64,000 bases of DNA from contig NZ_CAXMZT010000005.1 in assembly GCF_964199965.1 (NCBI RefSeq), positions 124,001 to 188,000 of the forward strand, in the 5' to 3' direction. Positions 43,568-52,070 of the stretch are shown piece after piece (positions within the stretch are counted from its first letter, which is position 1; the number at the start of each line of letters is the position of its first letter). Source of the DNA: JAFIFT01 sp020051095. Lineage in GTDB: Bacteria; Pseudomonadota; Gammaproteobacteria; Legionellales; Legionellaceae. The notes under the pieces were generated by a model. The model worked only from the letters and a program-made list of their open reading frames with translations. It was not told where the DNA came from and searched no databases. A program made the position numbers and the translations under genes.

Positions 43568-45526
43568 ATGGTCGCGTCACCCGTTCATTATGTTACTTTT
43601 AAAACTAGTCAAGGAACATCGAGAAAATTATCCGTTATTGATGGTGTGCCATTTTATTGCTCTTCCGGGGAAAATTCGCATTCAAGAGGCACATGGTTTC
43701 CTTTTTTAGGAATTGAAACCGAAGGCAGTGATCGGGGGTGGTTTCGAAAACCTGGCTTTCTCAATGAATTAACAAGTCTCGGCGATACCATCCCTCAGAC
43801 ATATAACAACCACTTTCCATCGTTTGATATTCGAAAACGGTTTACCAGCTTAAAATGTTTACTGATCTCAAGCCTTATTGGGGGGGGATTCTGGGAAACA
43901 GAAAACGGGAAGGCGTTATTTGAGACGTTGAAACAAGACCATCCGCAATTTTATTCAGATAATGCCTATATACTGCAAGACACAGGCCAAACCTTTAATG
44001 CAGAAAACACCCCACCCCAATCAGTTGAAAGAACAAAAATATATCGGGCTATCAATGAGCTCCTTGAAAAAGGGGCAATTTATTCTTTGACGAGTGGGTT
44101 TGATGCCAAGCGTTTTTATCAACAGTTTGTGGACGTGGGTTACGCAAAAGATAATCCAAATCCCTTAAAAAGTCATGTCGCTACCTTGTTTAAACCCACT
44201 TATCCTCAATATCCTAAAACGCTTTCACCTGCATTGCATGAGGAAATGAAGTGGCCTAACGATTACCAAAAAAGTTTAGCGATGAGTGAAGAGCAAAAAA
44301 TTGAGACAGAAGAATTTATCCGCCTTATCTATCCAATTGCAAGAAAGAACATAAGCACAAATCCTAAATATTTAGATTATGAATTATGCTATGCGGAACC
44401 TATCAATGGCATCTATCAAAATTGTAAAACGCATGTGAATATTGACTTTTTGCATAACGGTGAGATTATCGTTTATCCCGATAACCTCGATATTATCTAT
44501 GAAAATAAAAATAAAAATACGCTTATTTTTAAAGTTTACAACCTTTCGCGAGGGGAGTGGATGGTTTTAAAGAATAGTACGCTGAAAAGTCTAATTCCCT
44601 ATTTAAAGCAGTTAAGTGAGAATCCCCATATTGCGAAAATTTATGATTTTTGTGGATTTAGAAGAGCTACTTCTCAAATAGGCAAGCTGTATGATAAAAA
44701 TTTGACTCAATTAATAATGGATTGTAAATCCACCCCGATGAGTGCGGAGTATAAAGAAAAATTGATGGTGTCTTTACTCAAAGGGATGGAGGCGATTCAT
44801 AAAACCCCATATAAATTTTCAAACACGGAAGGATTTTTGTTTCATGCCGATATCAAACTTGACAATATCTTTTTTGATAAAGCAGCCGATGATGTGGTTA
44901 TTGGTGATCTGGGGGAAATTGGCAAATGGGATTTCTTAACCTCTAGTTCGGGTTATATGCCCCCGGAATTGGCATTGGAAATATTAAAGTTAGAGGCAAT
45001 GGATAAAAACAATTATTCTAACAATCATATTATTACTTTTAACAAAAAAAGAGGTCCCGGTATTGATATATGGAATTTAGGGTTGGTATTTGCCGGTCTA
45101 TTGCAAGGTGAGATTATTAAGCATAAATCCTATGCAAAAAATGTCTATTTTCCTCAATTAAATTTTATTTTAGACCGCTTGCAACGAAAAGAGCATGAAC
45201 AAACTTATTTAGGAGAAATGGCCAGTTTAGAGCAAGAGGAAATCGATGAAGAAATTCGGCAAATTAAACAGCGTTTACCACAAACGGAGGATGGTCAACA
45301 TTTGCGACGATTGTGGGAGGTTGTCCATCAGATGTTGCAAGTTACACCGAGTAAACGATTGAGCGCGTCACAATTAATGAATCAATTACAATCAAGCGTC
45401 ACGAACACCTCTGATGTTAAACAAGTGTCTGACTTGGGGACGCCAACGGGTGTCAAACGATTTTTTCCACCTGCAAACTCAACCCCGTTCTCTTCTTTGC
45501 AAAATGCGCAAAATCAGATGATGTGA
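43568..45526 (+). CDS. Protein kinase-like protein, probable effector
   Basis: A 652-residue protein without signal peptide. The N-terminal 290 residues are unrecognised. A eukaryotic-type kinase domain covers about 300-610: LIFKVYNL near the lysine strand, LKNSTLKSLIPYLKQL, the catalytic loop FHADIKLDNIFF (His426, Asp428, Asn433), DLG at 447-449 in place of DFG, an APE-like MPPEL at the end of the activation segment, and GPGIDIWNLGLVFAGLL with the invariant aspartate. All essential residues are present, so it is probably active. The C-terminus is Ser/Gln/Asn-rich. It heads a plus-strand run with the channel and lipid phosphatase genes. Confidence 0.87.
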   Translation: MVASPVHYVTFKTSQGTSRKLSVIDGVPFYCSSGENSHSRGTWFPFLGIETEGSDRGWFRKPGFLNELTSLGDTIPQTYNNHFPSFDIRKRFTSLKCLLISSLIGGGFWETENGKALFETLKQDHPQFYSDNAYILQDTGQTFNAENTPPQSVERTKIYRAINELLEKGAIYSLTSGFDAKRFYQQFVDVGYAKDNPNPLKSHVATLFKPTYPQYPKTLSPALHEEMKWPNDYQKSLAMSEEQKIETEEFIRLIYPIARKNISTNPKYLDYELCYAEPINGIYQNCKTHVNIDFLHNGEIIVYPDNLDIIYENKNKNTLIFKVYNLSRGEWMVLKNSTLKSLIPYLKQLSENPHIAKIYDFCGFRRATSQIGKLYDKNLTQLIMDCKSTPMSAEYKEKLMVSLLKGMEAIHKTPYKFSNTEGFLFHADIKLDNIFFDKAADDVVIGDLGEIGKWDFLTSSSGYMPPELALEILKLEAMDKNNYSNNHIITFNKKRGPGIDIWNLGLVFAGLLQGEIIKHKSYAKNVYFPQLNFILDRLQRKEHEQTYLGEMASLEQEEIDEEIRQIKQRLPQTEDGQHLRRLWEVVHQMLQVTPSKRLSASQLMNQLQSSVTNTSDVKQVSDLGTPTGVKRFFPPANSTPFSSLQNAQNQMM

Positions 45527-45668
45527 TGGTTCGTGTGCTGTTGCTTTGTTAATTGGTTTTACCAAAGCTGCGCAAGCGCTAATGGCATGAAGTTTCCTAG
45601 CACAAAACTTGATTTCCGCTTTATGCTTGACCAAACTTTAACTAAGTTTTGTCAATAAGATTGATACA

Positions 45669-46616
45669 TTGATAAGAATCGCGATTTTATTGTTGTTATT
45701 CAATACAAGTCTTTTTGCGGCAACCAAACAGGCGCCAGTTAAACCCATTCGCATCGGCATTTACTTAACTTCACTTTATAATTTTGATTATTCCAAAGGC
45801 ACGTTTAGCGCGGGCTACTACCTATGGACCGTCGCGGATGATCCCAACTATGACCCGACAAAAAGTTTAGAAGTGGTCAACGCTATCGACTATCGGATGG
45901 CCAATCAAACACGAGGGAAAAATCCCGATGGTACAACCTATACAACCGTCCACTTATACAATACGAACTTACACTATTGGAATGTCAAACATTTCCCATT
46001 TGATAGGCAACAACTAAAAATCATTATTGAAGATGCGTCTGATTTGCTAAGCATCAAGTTTAAACCGGATCTCAAAGAAAGTGGGATTATACACACGCTT
46101 AAGGTCGAAGGATGGGATGTTCAAGGTATGCAAATCAATACTTACCCGTTTAAATATAAAAGCAATTTTGGAAATGAAGATTATTCCTATGGGTTATATT
46201 CAAGACTGACAGTCACAATCAGTCTGAAGCGAGAGGGTTTGCGATTATTTGTGAATTATTTTATTGGGTTTTTCGTGGCATTAATTTTAACGTCGCTCAT
46301 ATTTTTCATTGATCCTAAGGAGATCGGTACGCGTTCTGGGTATGTATTAAGCTCGCTATTCGCTTCCGTGGGAAACAAATATATTATCGATGGACTGATA
46401 CCGCCTGTCACAGAGTTTACGTTAATCGACGCCATTCAATTTTTAACCTTTGCCCAAGTTCTTATTGCTGTATTTACCACACTTTATGTCTTTAATTTGG
46501 CAAAATCAGACCAACATGAGAAAGCGAAAAAGATTAGTCAGCGGGTTGGTTATGTCGTTGTGCCGATGGTATTTATATTATTGATTTTCTTTTCTTTAAT
46601 AGCCATGCTGTCTTAA
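45669..46616 (+). CDS. Pentameric ligand-gated ion channel (Cys-loop-like) homologue
   Basis: A 315-residue membrane protein of the prokaryotic Cys-loop-receptor type. A signal peptide (LLLLFNTSLFAA) leads into an extracellular beta domain with YLTSLYNFDYSKGTFSAGYY and HYWNVKHFPFDRQQLKIIIED, where the FPFDRQ stretch fits the family's FPxDxQ loop. Four membrane helices follow (about 194-215, 225-245, 252-276, 291-312). Known bacterial members (GLIC, ELIC) are pH- or amine-gated cation channels. The apparent start is TTG at 45669; no ATG is available in frame. The role and the membrane it acts in are unknown. Confidence 0.8.
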   Translation: MIRIAILLLLFNTSLFAATKQAPVKPIRIGIYLTSLYNFDYSKGTFSAGYYLWTVADDPNYDPTKSLEVVNAIDYRMANQTRGKNPDGTTYTTVHLYNTNLHYWNVKHFPFDRQQLKIIIEDASDLLSIKFKPDLKESGIIHTLKVEGWDVQGMQINTYPFKYKSNFGNEDYSYGLYSRLTVTISLKREGLRLFVNYFIGFFVALILTSLIFFIDPKEIGTRSGYVLSSLFASVGNKYIIDGLIPPVTEFTLIDAIQFLTFAQVLIAVFTTLYVFNLAKSDQHEKAKKISQRVGYVVVPMVFILLIFFSLIAMLS

Positions 46617-46649
46617 ACTCCAGGCTTTTACCGATACTATGGAATAGAG

Positions 46650-47879
46650 TTGGGCTACCCGTTGCCAAGTTACAAAAATGAGTGGTATGGTAAAAGGATG
46701 CCTATACCATTAAAGGTGCGCATTGCTACGGCAAATTGCGGTAATGATGGGCCGGGGCTCGATGCGCTTCAAACGATAAAGCAGTTAATAGAGCGGGAAG
46801 ATCTGGACTGCTTCATCCTAAGTGGTCAAGAATTTAACTTTCCTACGTTCAAGTCTCAATTTTGCCAAATATTTTCCGGCAGTCAGTACCATCTGATCGA
46901 GTTAGGCAAAATGCACACGCATACGAAACCATCTCAGTTCTTTCACAAAACCACTGGAATTGGAGCGTTTATCATTGCAAAAGGGGGCATGGAAATACAA
47001 CCATTAGAAACGCTGAAATCCCGGCGTTCAACGAAAATTCATTATTCCCACCCTTATAATAAGGGTGGTTTAATCAGTAAGTTTACGATTATACATGAAG
47101 GCAAGTCCTATCAATATCACCATGTGAGTGGCCATTTGGATTCAAACAAACCCGCAAAGGCAACCTATGATTGGTACAAGCTTATTAACAACTATGCGCA
47201 TGGGCGAATTATGCACTGGGATGAATTAATTGCAATCATTCCGGATATGCTCTCAACAGGTATGGACGCCAATACGAGAAATGTGATTTCTGAAGGAGCT
47301 ATTATTAACCCATGGCTCGAAGCACACGACAATACGAAAGGGATGAGAATCGCACCGCTTGGGAATCATTTTTTTTCAGGGAAAAACACGTATCATAGCC
47401 ATTTAGAAAATACCGAAGAGACAGAAGACCCTAAGCGACGAGGATTTGTTCAAGCCGGTTCGTTAGATGTTGTTGGTGTGTTAGATCCTGCGAAAGACGC
47501 TAGTGTATTTGAGCTAAACCATGATGATTGCATTATCATACCGAGTAACCCCACTTCATCTAAACGGGATCATGCCATTGTTATCAGCCCAGCGTTTCCG
47601 ATAATTGAAGTGAATGACTTTAATCGAGTTAAGCGTTTCCTATGCGCACAATTAAAGAATTTATCGTTGGGCGTCAGTGATTTAATCCGTTCTTTTGAGA
47701 ATTCACCTCAAAGCAGGCAACAATTGATTGATTGTTATAATAGTTATTTATCCAAATCCGGGTTATTAGCTCAGATCGTTAAAGATCATTATCAAGCATT
47801 AGGCACGCCCCCCAGTGGAATGTATAAAAATCAAACCAAGCCTTTGTCTTCCGCGCAAGCGGGGGGGGCCATTTTTTGA
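46650..47879 (+). CDS. Inositol-5-phosphatase-like EEP hydrolase
   Basis: A 409-residue protein of the endonuclease/exonuclease/phosphatase fold, nearest by motif order to inositol polyphosphate 5-phosphatases: RIATANCGN, ILSGQEF (metal Glu), NKGGLISKF (the GNKG motif), YHHVSGHLDS (the SHL motif), STGMDANTR (GDLNYR-like) and SKRDHAIVIS (SDH). The match spans the whole catalytic path. The start is TTG at 46650; an ATG at 46698 is an alternative without a good ribosome site. There is no signal peptide. It would be expected to act on phosphoinositides, probably host lipids. Confidence 0.78.
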   Translation: MGYPLPSYKNEWYGKRMPIPLKVRIATANCGNDGPGLDALQTIKQLIEREDLDCFILSGQEFNFPTFKSQFCQIFSGSQYHLIELGKMHTHTKPSQFFHKTTGIGAFIIAKGGMEIQPLETLKSRRSTKIHYSHPYNKGGLISKFTIIHEGKSYQYHHVSGHLDSNKPAKATYDWYKLINNYAHGRIMHWDELIAIIPDMLSTGMDANTRNVISEGAIINPWLEAHDNTKGMRIAPLGNHFFSGKNTYHSHLENTEETEDPKRRGFVQAGSLDVVGVLDPAKDASVFELNHDDCIIIPSNPTSSKRDHAIVISPAFPIIEVNDFNRVKRFLCAQLKNLSLGVSDLIRSFENSPQSRQQLIDCYNSYLSKSGLLAQIVKDHYQALGTPPSGMYKNQTKPLSSAQAGGAIF

Positions 47880-47960
47880 CTAGAATTAATGGAAAGGGTT
47901 GTTGAGCTCCTTTTTAATTGATAGAAATAACCGCGCAAATGGAATGAGGTGGGTAGCACT

Positions 47961-49466
47961 ATGGTAAATTGCATTCGACAAACGAAACTAACCGGGATTA
48001 TTTTTTTGATAGTCCTAATGATGAGTATCAATCAGAGTGTGTTCCCCCAAACAACCAACGAAAAACCGACACTGATTACGGTGACGGAAGACGATTTCCA
48101 AGTGGATGGCAAAGGTAAAAAAGCTAAAAATTTCAAATTAACCTTCACTCACCCAGACGGCTCTCAAGATGAGAAAGGCTATTTTGCTAAAAAAGGTGAT
48201 ATGTTTAATGTCGTCGTCGAAAATAAAACCACCGTACCGATTACGATACATTGGCATGGATTAATTGTGCCCAGCAGCCAAGATGGGGTGCCTTTTGTAA
48301 GCCAACTATTAATCCAACCGGGGAAGAGTAAACATTTTTATTATCGTCTTTTGCAATCGGGAACCTATTGGATGCACTCCCACCAGAAATTCCAAGAACA
48401 AATGCAGCTGTCAGCACCACTGATTTTGTATGATGAGCAAGACTCATATCAAAACAGCCAAGAAGTGATTATGTTTTTAGAAGATTTTAGCTATACCCCC
48501 CCGGAAAAAATATTTACTGCATTAAAAAATCAAAAAATGGATATGTCAAAACCCAAAAGCAGTGGTGATATTAATGATGTCAACTACGATGCATTCCTAA
48601 CTAATAAGAAGACATTTGCTGCCCCTGATGTTATCACCGTCAACGCCTCCAATCCGGTTAGACTGCGTATCATCAATGCTTCATCGTCAACAAATTTTAG
48701 GATAGATACGGGTCTTTTAAATGCCAAATTAATCGCTGTTGATGGCCAACCGGTGCAGCCGATGGAAGGTAAGGAATTCCCTATTGGCACAGCCAATCGA
48801 CTGGATTTAATCGTCCAACTGCCTCCCCAAGGGGGCTCATTCCCGATCAAAGCACTTGCTGAAGGCACAAAAATGCAAACGGGATTAATCTTAACAACGG
48901 ATAAAGCAAAAGTACCTAAACTTTCGTCAGCGACGCAAACACCAATGGGACGTGTTGCCTATTATGAGCTAGAAAAGAAACTAAAATCGCAAGAAGGCTT
49001 GCCCAAGAAAAAAATCGATAAAAAAATTCACTTTGTCTTGAATGGAACAATGAGCGGCTATGTTTGGACCATGAACGGTGAAGCGTGGCCAAACGTTAAT
49101 CCAAGCGTGGTGAATTTCGGAGATAGAGTTGAAATTACCTATGAAAATAAAACAGGGATGTCTCATCCGATGCATTTTCATGGCCATCTATTTCAAGTCA
49201 CTGAAATCAATGGCCAACCCATTAAAGACGGTGCTGTGAGAGACACCGTCTTAGTACAACCCAATACAACGGTTAAAGTGCAATTTGATGCCCTAAATCC
49301 CGGGGTTTGGGTGACCCATTGCCATAATTTATACCATATGAATGCGGGTATGCTAACGACCATCCAATACCAACATTATCCCAAGCCGGATTTTTATTTG
49401 AACTATATTGGAAAAGGTCAGGCAAAAAAGACGTTTCCTCGGATAACAATTAAAACATCAAGGTAG
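47961..49466 (+). CDS. Multicopper oxidase
   Basis: A 501-residue exported oxidase with three cupredoxin domains, starting at the ATG at 47961 after AGGTGG. A signal peptide (IIFLIVLMMSINQSVFP) has no twin arginine, so Sec export is likely. All copper ligands appear: IHWHGL, YWMHSHQ, the MSHPMHFHGHLF strand and the final WVTHCHNLYHMNAGM with type 1 Cys, His and Met. Such enzymes oxidise metals or phenolics and reduce oxygen to water. It lies 81 bp after the phosphatase gene on the same strand. Confidence 0.95.
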   Translation: MVNCIRQTKLTGIIFLIVLMMSINQSVFPQTTNEKPTLITVTEDDFQVDGKGKKAKNFKLTFTHPDGSQDEKGYFAKKGDMFNVVVENKTTVPITIHWHGLIVPSSQDGVPFVSQLLIQPGKSKHFYYRLLQSGTYWMHSHQKFQEQMQLSAPLILYDEQDSYQNSQEVIMFLEDFSYTPPEKIFTALKNQKMDMSKPKSSGDINDVNYDAFLTNKKTFAAPDVITVNASNPVRLRIINASSSTNFRIDTGLLNAKLIAVDGQPVQPMEGKEFPIGTANRLDLIVQLPPQGGSFPIKALAEGTKMQTGLILTTDKAKVPKLSSATQTPMGRVAYYELEKKLKSQEGLPKKKIDKKIHFVLNGTMSGYVWTMNGEAWPNVNPSVVNFGDRVEITYENKTGMSHPMHFHGHLFQVTEINGQPIKDGAVRDTVLVQPNTTVKVQFDALNPGVWVTHCHNLYHMNAGMLTTIQYQHYPKPDFYLNYIGKGQAKKTFPRITIKTSR

Positions 49467-49495
49467 ACTTTTGATGCCTGACTAAAGTGTGCCAG

Positions 49496-50560
49496 TTAGC
49501 GTGATGCCCGTTGGGCAGCCATTTCTAGTAGTTTGGCCTCTGATTCAACCTGGTCAGCCAGTCTAGAGTGACTAAATATTGACAGAATGCGGCCACCTCT
49601 TGAATGTTTTGAACGATGCTCTAAACGAATATCTGTCGCAAGTTCTCGTAAAATTTTAGCTTGTTGTTTTGTCGTAGAGGCTTCTTCAAGTTGATGCCAA
49701 GCCTTTTCTTTTGGTCTTTCATGTTTTGTGCATTTGTGACCGAATAAACCATGATGAGTGCTAATAACGCGCGCAAGTGCTAGTTGACCCAAGTTGGGCT
49801 CTTTAATGGGTGCTGGATGATTCGCTTGACTGATTTGCAAGTCAAAGGTCAATACCCCCATTGCGCCCAATCCGGCATAAGAAAGATTGGTGCGTTGTGT
49901 TTTCAACGTAGCAACACTAAGATGATCGCTATTCTTACGGTATTCAGCTAATAATCTCACCAACCCTTCTCGGAATCTTGTTTGGCAGTCTTGGGCATAA
50001 TCCTTTTTCATCTCTTGGCAGTAGTAGTTAACAAACGCTACCATTTCATCAAAATATAATTTGCCGTTTCTATCTTGTGCAATATCGATATCATAGAGGG
50101 TTTGGTCGAGTTGGGAAATGGCTTCAGGGTGTATGATAGGGTTTTTGGCTAATTCGTTGATGACAAGAAATTCATCGGATCGAATATGATTCAACAATTT
50201 TTCATAGACATGAGGCAAGAAATAATTACTTTGTTTTAATCTAGCAAAATCCCTGGCGAAAAGCGTTTCTTCCTTGATTAGATTGCTATGTTGCTCAAAT
50301 TGCTTGATTTCATCCGCCAATTGTTTAATTTCTTGGACCTGTTTTAGAAAAGTAATGGCATCAATGTCATTATGTTGGGCCTTTGAGAACGTTGAGTTCG
50401 CCTCATCTATCTTCCGTGTCATCCAAGGGATGTCTAATTTATGAGCATCCCGCAAAACGCTGACATGACTATTTATCAAACCTTCTAAAGGAACACAGGG
50501 TTTCGGTTTAGGATAGGATGGCGAGATTGGGGAGTGATCGTTTTTCAATTGTTTACCCAT
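49496..50560 (-). CDS. Hypothetical helical protein, possible effector
   Basis: A 354-residue soluble protein of unknown function. A Pro-rich N-terminus (SPISPSYPKPKPCVP) leads to a mainly helical body; residues 45-105 look like a coiled coil (FLKQVQEIKQLADEIKQFEQH). A Cys/His-containing stretch (HHGLFGHKCTKHERPKEK) near residue 275 could bind metal, though no standard motif fits. The C-terminus has a basic patch (RSKHSRGGRILSIFSHSR) and ends in an amphipathic helix. AAGGAAG precedes the ATG. Convergent with the multicopper oxidase gene. Confidence 0.65.
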   Translation of the reverse strand: MGKQLKNDHSPISPSYPKPKPCVPLEGLINSHVSVLRDAHKLDIPWMTRKIDEANSTFSKAQHNDIDAITFLKQVQEIKQLADEIKQFEQHSNLIKEETLFARDFARLKQSNYFLPHVYEKLLNHIRSDEFLVINELAKNPIIHPEAISQLDQTLYDIDIAQDRNGKLYFDEMVAFVNYYCQEMKKDYAQDCQTRFREGLVRLLAEYRKNSDHLSVATLKTQRTNLSYAGLGAMGVLTFDLQISQANHPAPIKEPNLGQLALARVISTHHGLFGHKCTKHERPKEKAWHQLEEASTTKQQAKILRELATDIRLEHRSKHSRGGRILSIFSHSRLADQVESEAKLLEMAAQRASR

Positions 50561-51096
50561 AAGACTTCCTTATTGTTAGTATTTAGGGCCTAAGCCCTAG
50601 TTAGATACAATTAACTGCTTACAGTGAAACTTGATTGCTTGGCGTTTTTTTATGAACGTCACTTTTTTAGTCTACGGGAGTTTGCTGATTAAAATCAACC
50701 CAGAAAAAGTATGTTGGGCCTTGACCTGGGGTATCTTCAGTTTTCTAAAGCAAGAAAAAGTTGCCGTCGTTGCGACCCAGAGCATAGCGAAGGGGAAGCA
50801 ATCCAGCACATATCTTTAGCGTGACATCGATCTGGATTGCTTCGCTTGCGCTCGCAAGGACTAAATATGAGGCATCTCCCAAAAACTGAAGATATCTCAG
50901 GGCCTTGGCCCAACATAGCATCCCGGTTTAACCCAGTTTATTTCCCTTTATGCACTAAATACCCAATCCTTGCACTTCACCAATAATCTCGCTATTTTAG
51001 AATGAGGCTTGCTTTAAATACGCTAGTTGGCATTCCCTCGGATTGGTTTGGTTTTGCTAAGTTTAATTTCTATTTTTTATAAAGAATGGAGTCTTT
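50561..51096. other. Intergenic region carrying a nested palindrome
   Basis: This 536-bp gap holds the inverted-repeat element at 50710-50917 and, just before it, a short AGGGC/GCCCT palindrome near 50587-50601. A 62-codon frame through the element is explained by the repeat. I see no RNA gene. The promoter of the DUF6790-like gene should lie in the last 150 bases. Confidence 0.55.
50710..50917. repeat. Inverted-repeat element with a REP core and different ends
   Basis: Arms of about 33 bp begin TATGTTGGGCCTTGACCTGG (50710) and TATGTTGGGCCAAGGCCCTG (complement, from 50917) and share ATCTTCAGTTTT further in. Between them lies the GTCGTTGCGA/GCAATCCAG palindrome also present in elements B and C. 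No target duplication is clear. Confidence 0.75.
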
Positions 51097-51621
51097 ATGC
51101 AAGGATTAATCGCCTTTGCTTTGGGTAATTTTACCTTAAGTTTGTTTGTTTTGAGTCTTCTTTTTGTTGGGGTAGCCTTATTGCGTATGCCAAAACCAAG
51201 GGGAAAAGCTCAGGTTATCGACAAATTGTTTGCCTACTTTCTTTTATTTAACATTGGGATCAGTTATCTGTATAACTTTGTCATGCATGTGTTTTTTGGT
51301 GACATGGCCGCCGCTTTCATTGGTTGGTCGCAAAGCCCATTTCAGCTTGAAGTTGGGTTTGCTAGCTTGGGATTTTGCGTCGTTGGCTTATTGAGTTTTT
51401 GGGGCAATCTTGGTTTTCGTGCTGCAACCATCTTAGCACCGTCGTTTTTCCTCTGGGGGGCTGCGGGTGGGCACATTTATCAAATGATAGTTGCTCATAA
51501 TTTTGCCCCTGGCAATGCGGGCATCATCTTCTGGTCTGATATATTAATCCCAATTATTGGCCTAACGTTGTTATATATGCAATATCAACATCCAATTGGG
51601 CAAAACACTCATCAACCATGA
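51097..51621 (+). CDS. Four-helix membrane protein, DUF6790-like
   Basis: A 174-residue inner-membrane protein with about five hydrophobic helices. The phrases LFAYFLLFNIGISYLYNFVMHVFFGDMAA and IGWSQSPFQLEVGFASLGF resemble the DUF6790 family as I recall it; no function is known for that family. TGGAG precedes the ATG at a good distance. Monocistronic, with a decayed HxlR-type regulator gene just downstream. Confidence 0.75.
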   Translation: MQGLIAFALGNFTLSLFVLSLLFVGVALLRMPKPRGKAQVIDKLFAYFLLFNIGISYLYNFVMHVFFGDMAAAFIGWSQSPFQLEVGFASLGFCVVGLLSFWGNLGFRAATILAPSFFLWGAAGGHIYQMIVAHNFAPGNAGIIFWSDILIPIIGLTLLYMQYQHPIGQNTHQP

Positions 51622-51690
51622 TCGCTGCACTGGTCTAATCGAATGATGAACAAATGATATAATGAGTCATTTGTTCATCACCCTTTTCTC

Positions 51691-51954
51691 ATGCCGGATA
51701 TAAAATATTCAATCTATAAAACGCAATGCCCATCCCGTAACGTGTTAGCAAATATTGGTGATAAGTGGTCAATTTTGATTATTAATCTACATTTGACGAA
51801 AACCTATTGATTCGGAGAATTAAAAAAAGCCATTAGCGGAATTTCTGCTAAAGTTTTAACCCAATTGATATTTTCTATACTTACTAATGGTAATATTGAT
51901 TCAATCAATAATACTATTAAAACGTTCGGAATTGAGTTAACCCCTTCTTCCTAA
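51691..51954 (+). pseudogene. Decayed HxlR-family regulator
   Basis: Reading from the ATG at 51691 gives a recognisable HxlR winged-helix start (KTQCPSRNVLANIGDKWSILII), an in-frame TGA at 51808-51810, then FGELKKAISGISAKVLTQ in the same frame. Beyond that the sequence loses the family pattern and ends at 51952-51954. Full HxlR proteins need about 100 residues with a complete wing, so this copy is dead. It sits just after the DUF6790-like gene, its possible former target. Confidence 0.85.
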
Positions 51955-52070
51955 CAACAGTTTAAGACAGCTCTCAAATCTTTGCGCACTTCCAGCGCAA
52001 ACGACACGCTCGATAGTGAAAGTCCTACATCAAGCTCGCCCATTCAGCGCTAGGTTTTAGCGGAGCGTTT

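Noticed and set aside
50631..50819. 62-codon frame with a hydrophobic start
   Set aside because: It runs into the repeat element at 50710 and ends inside it.
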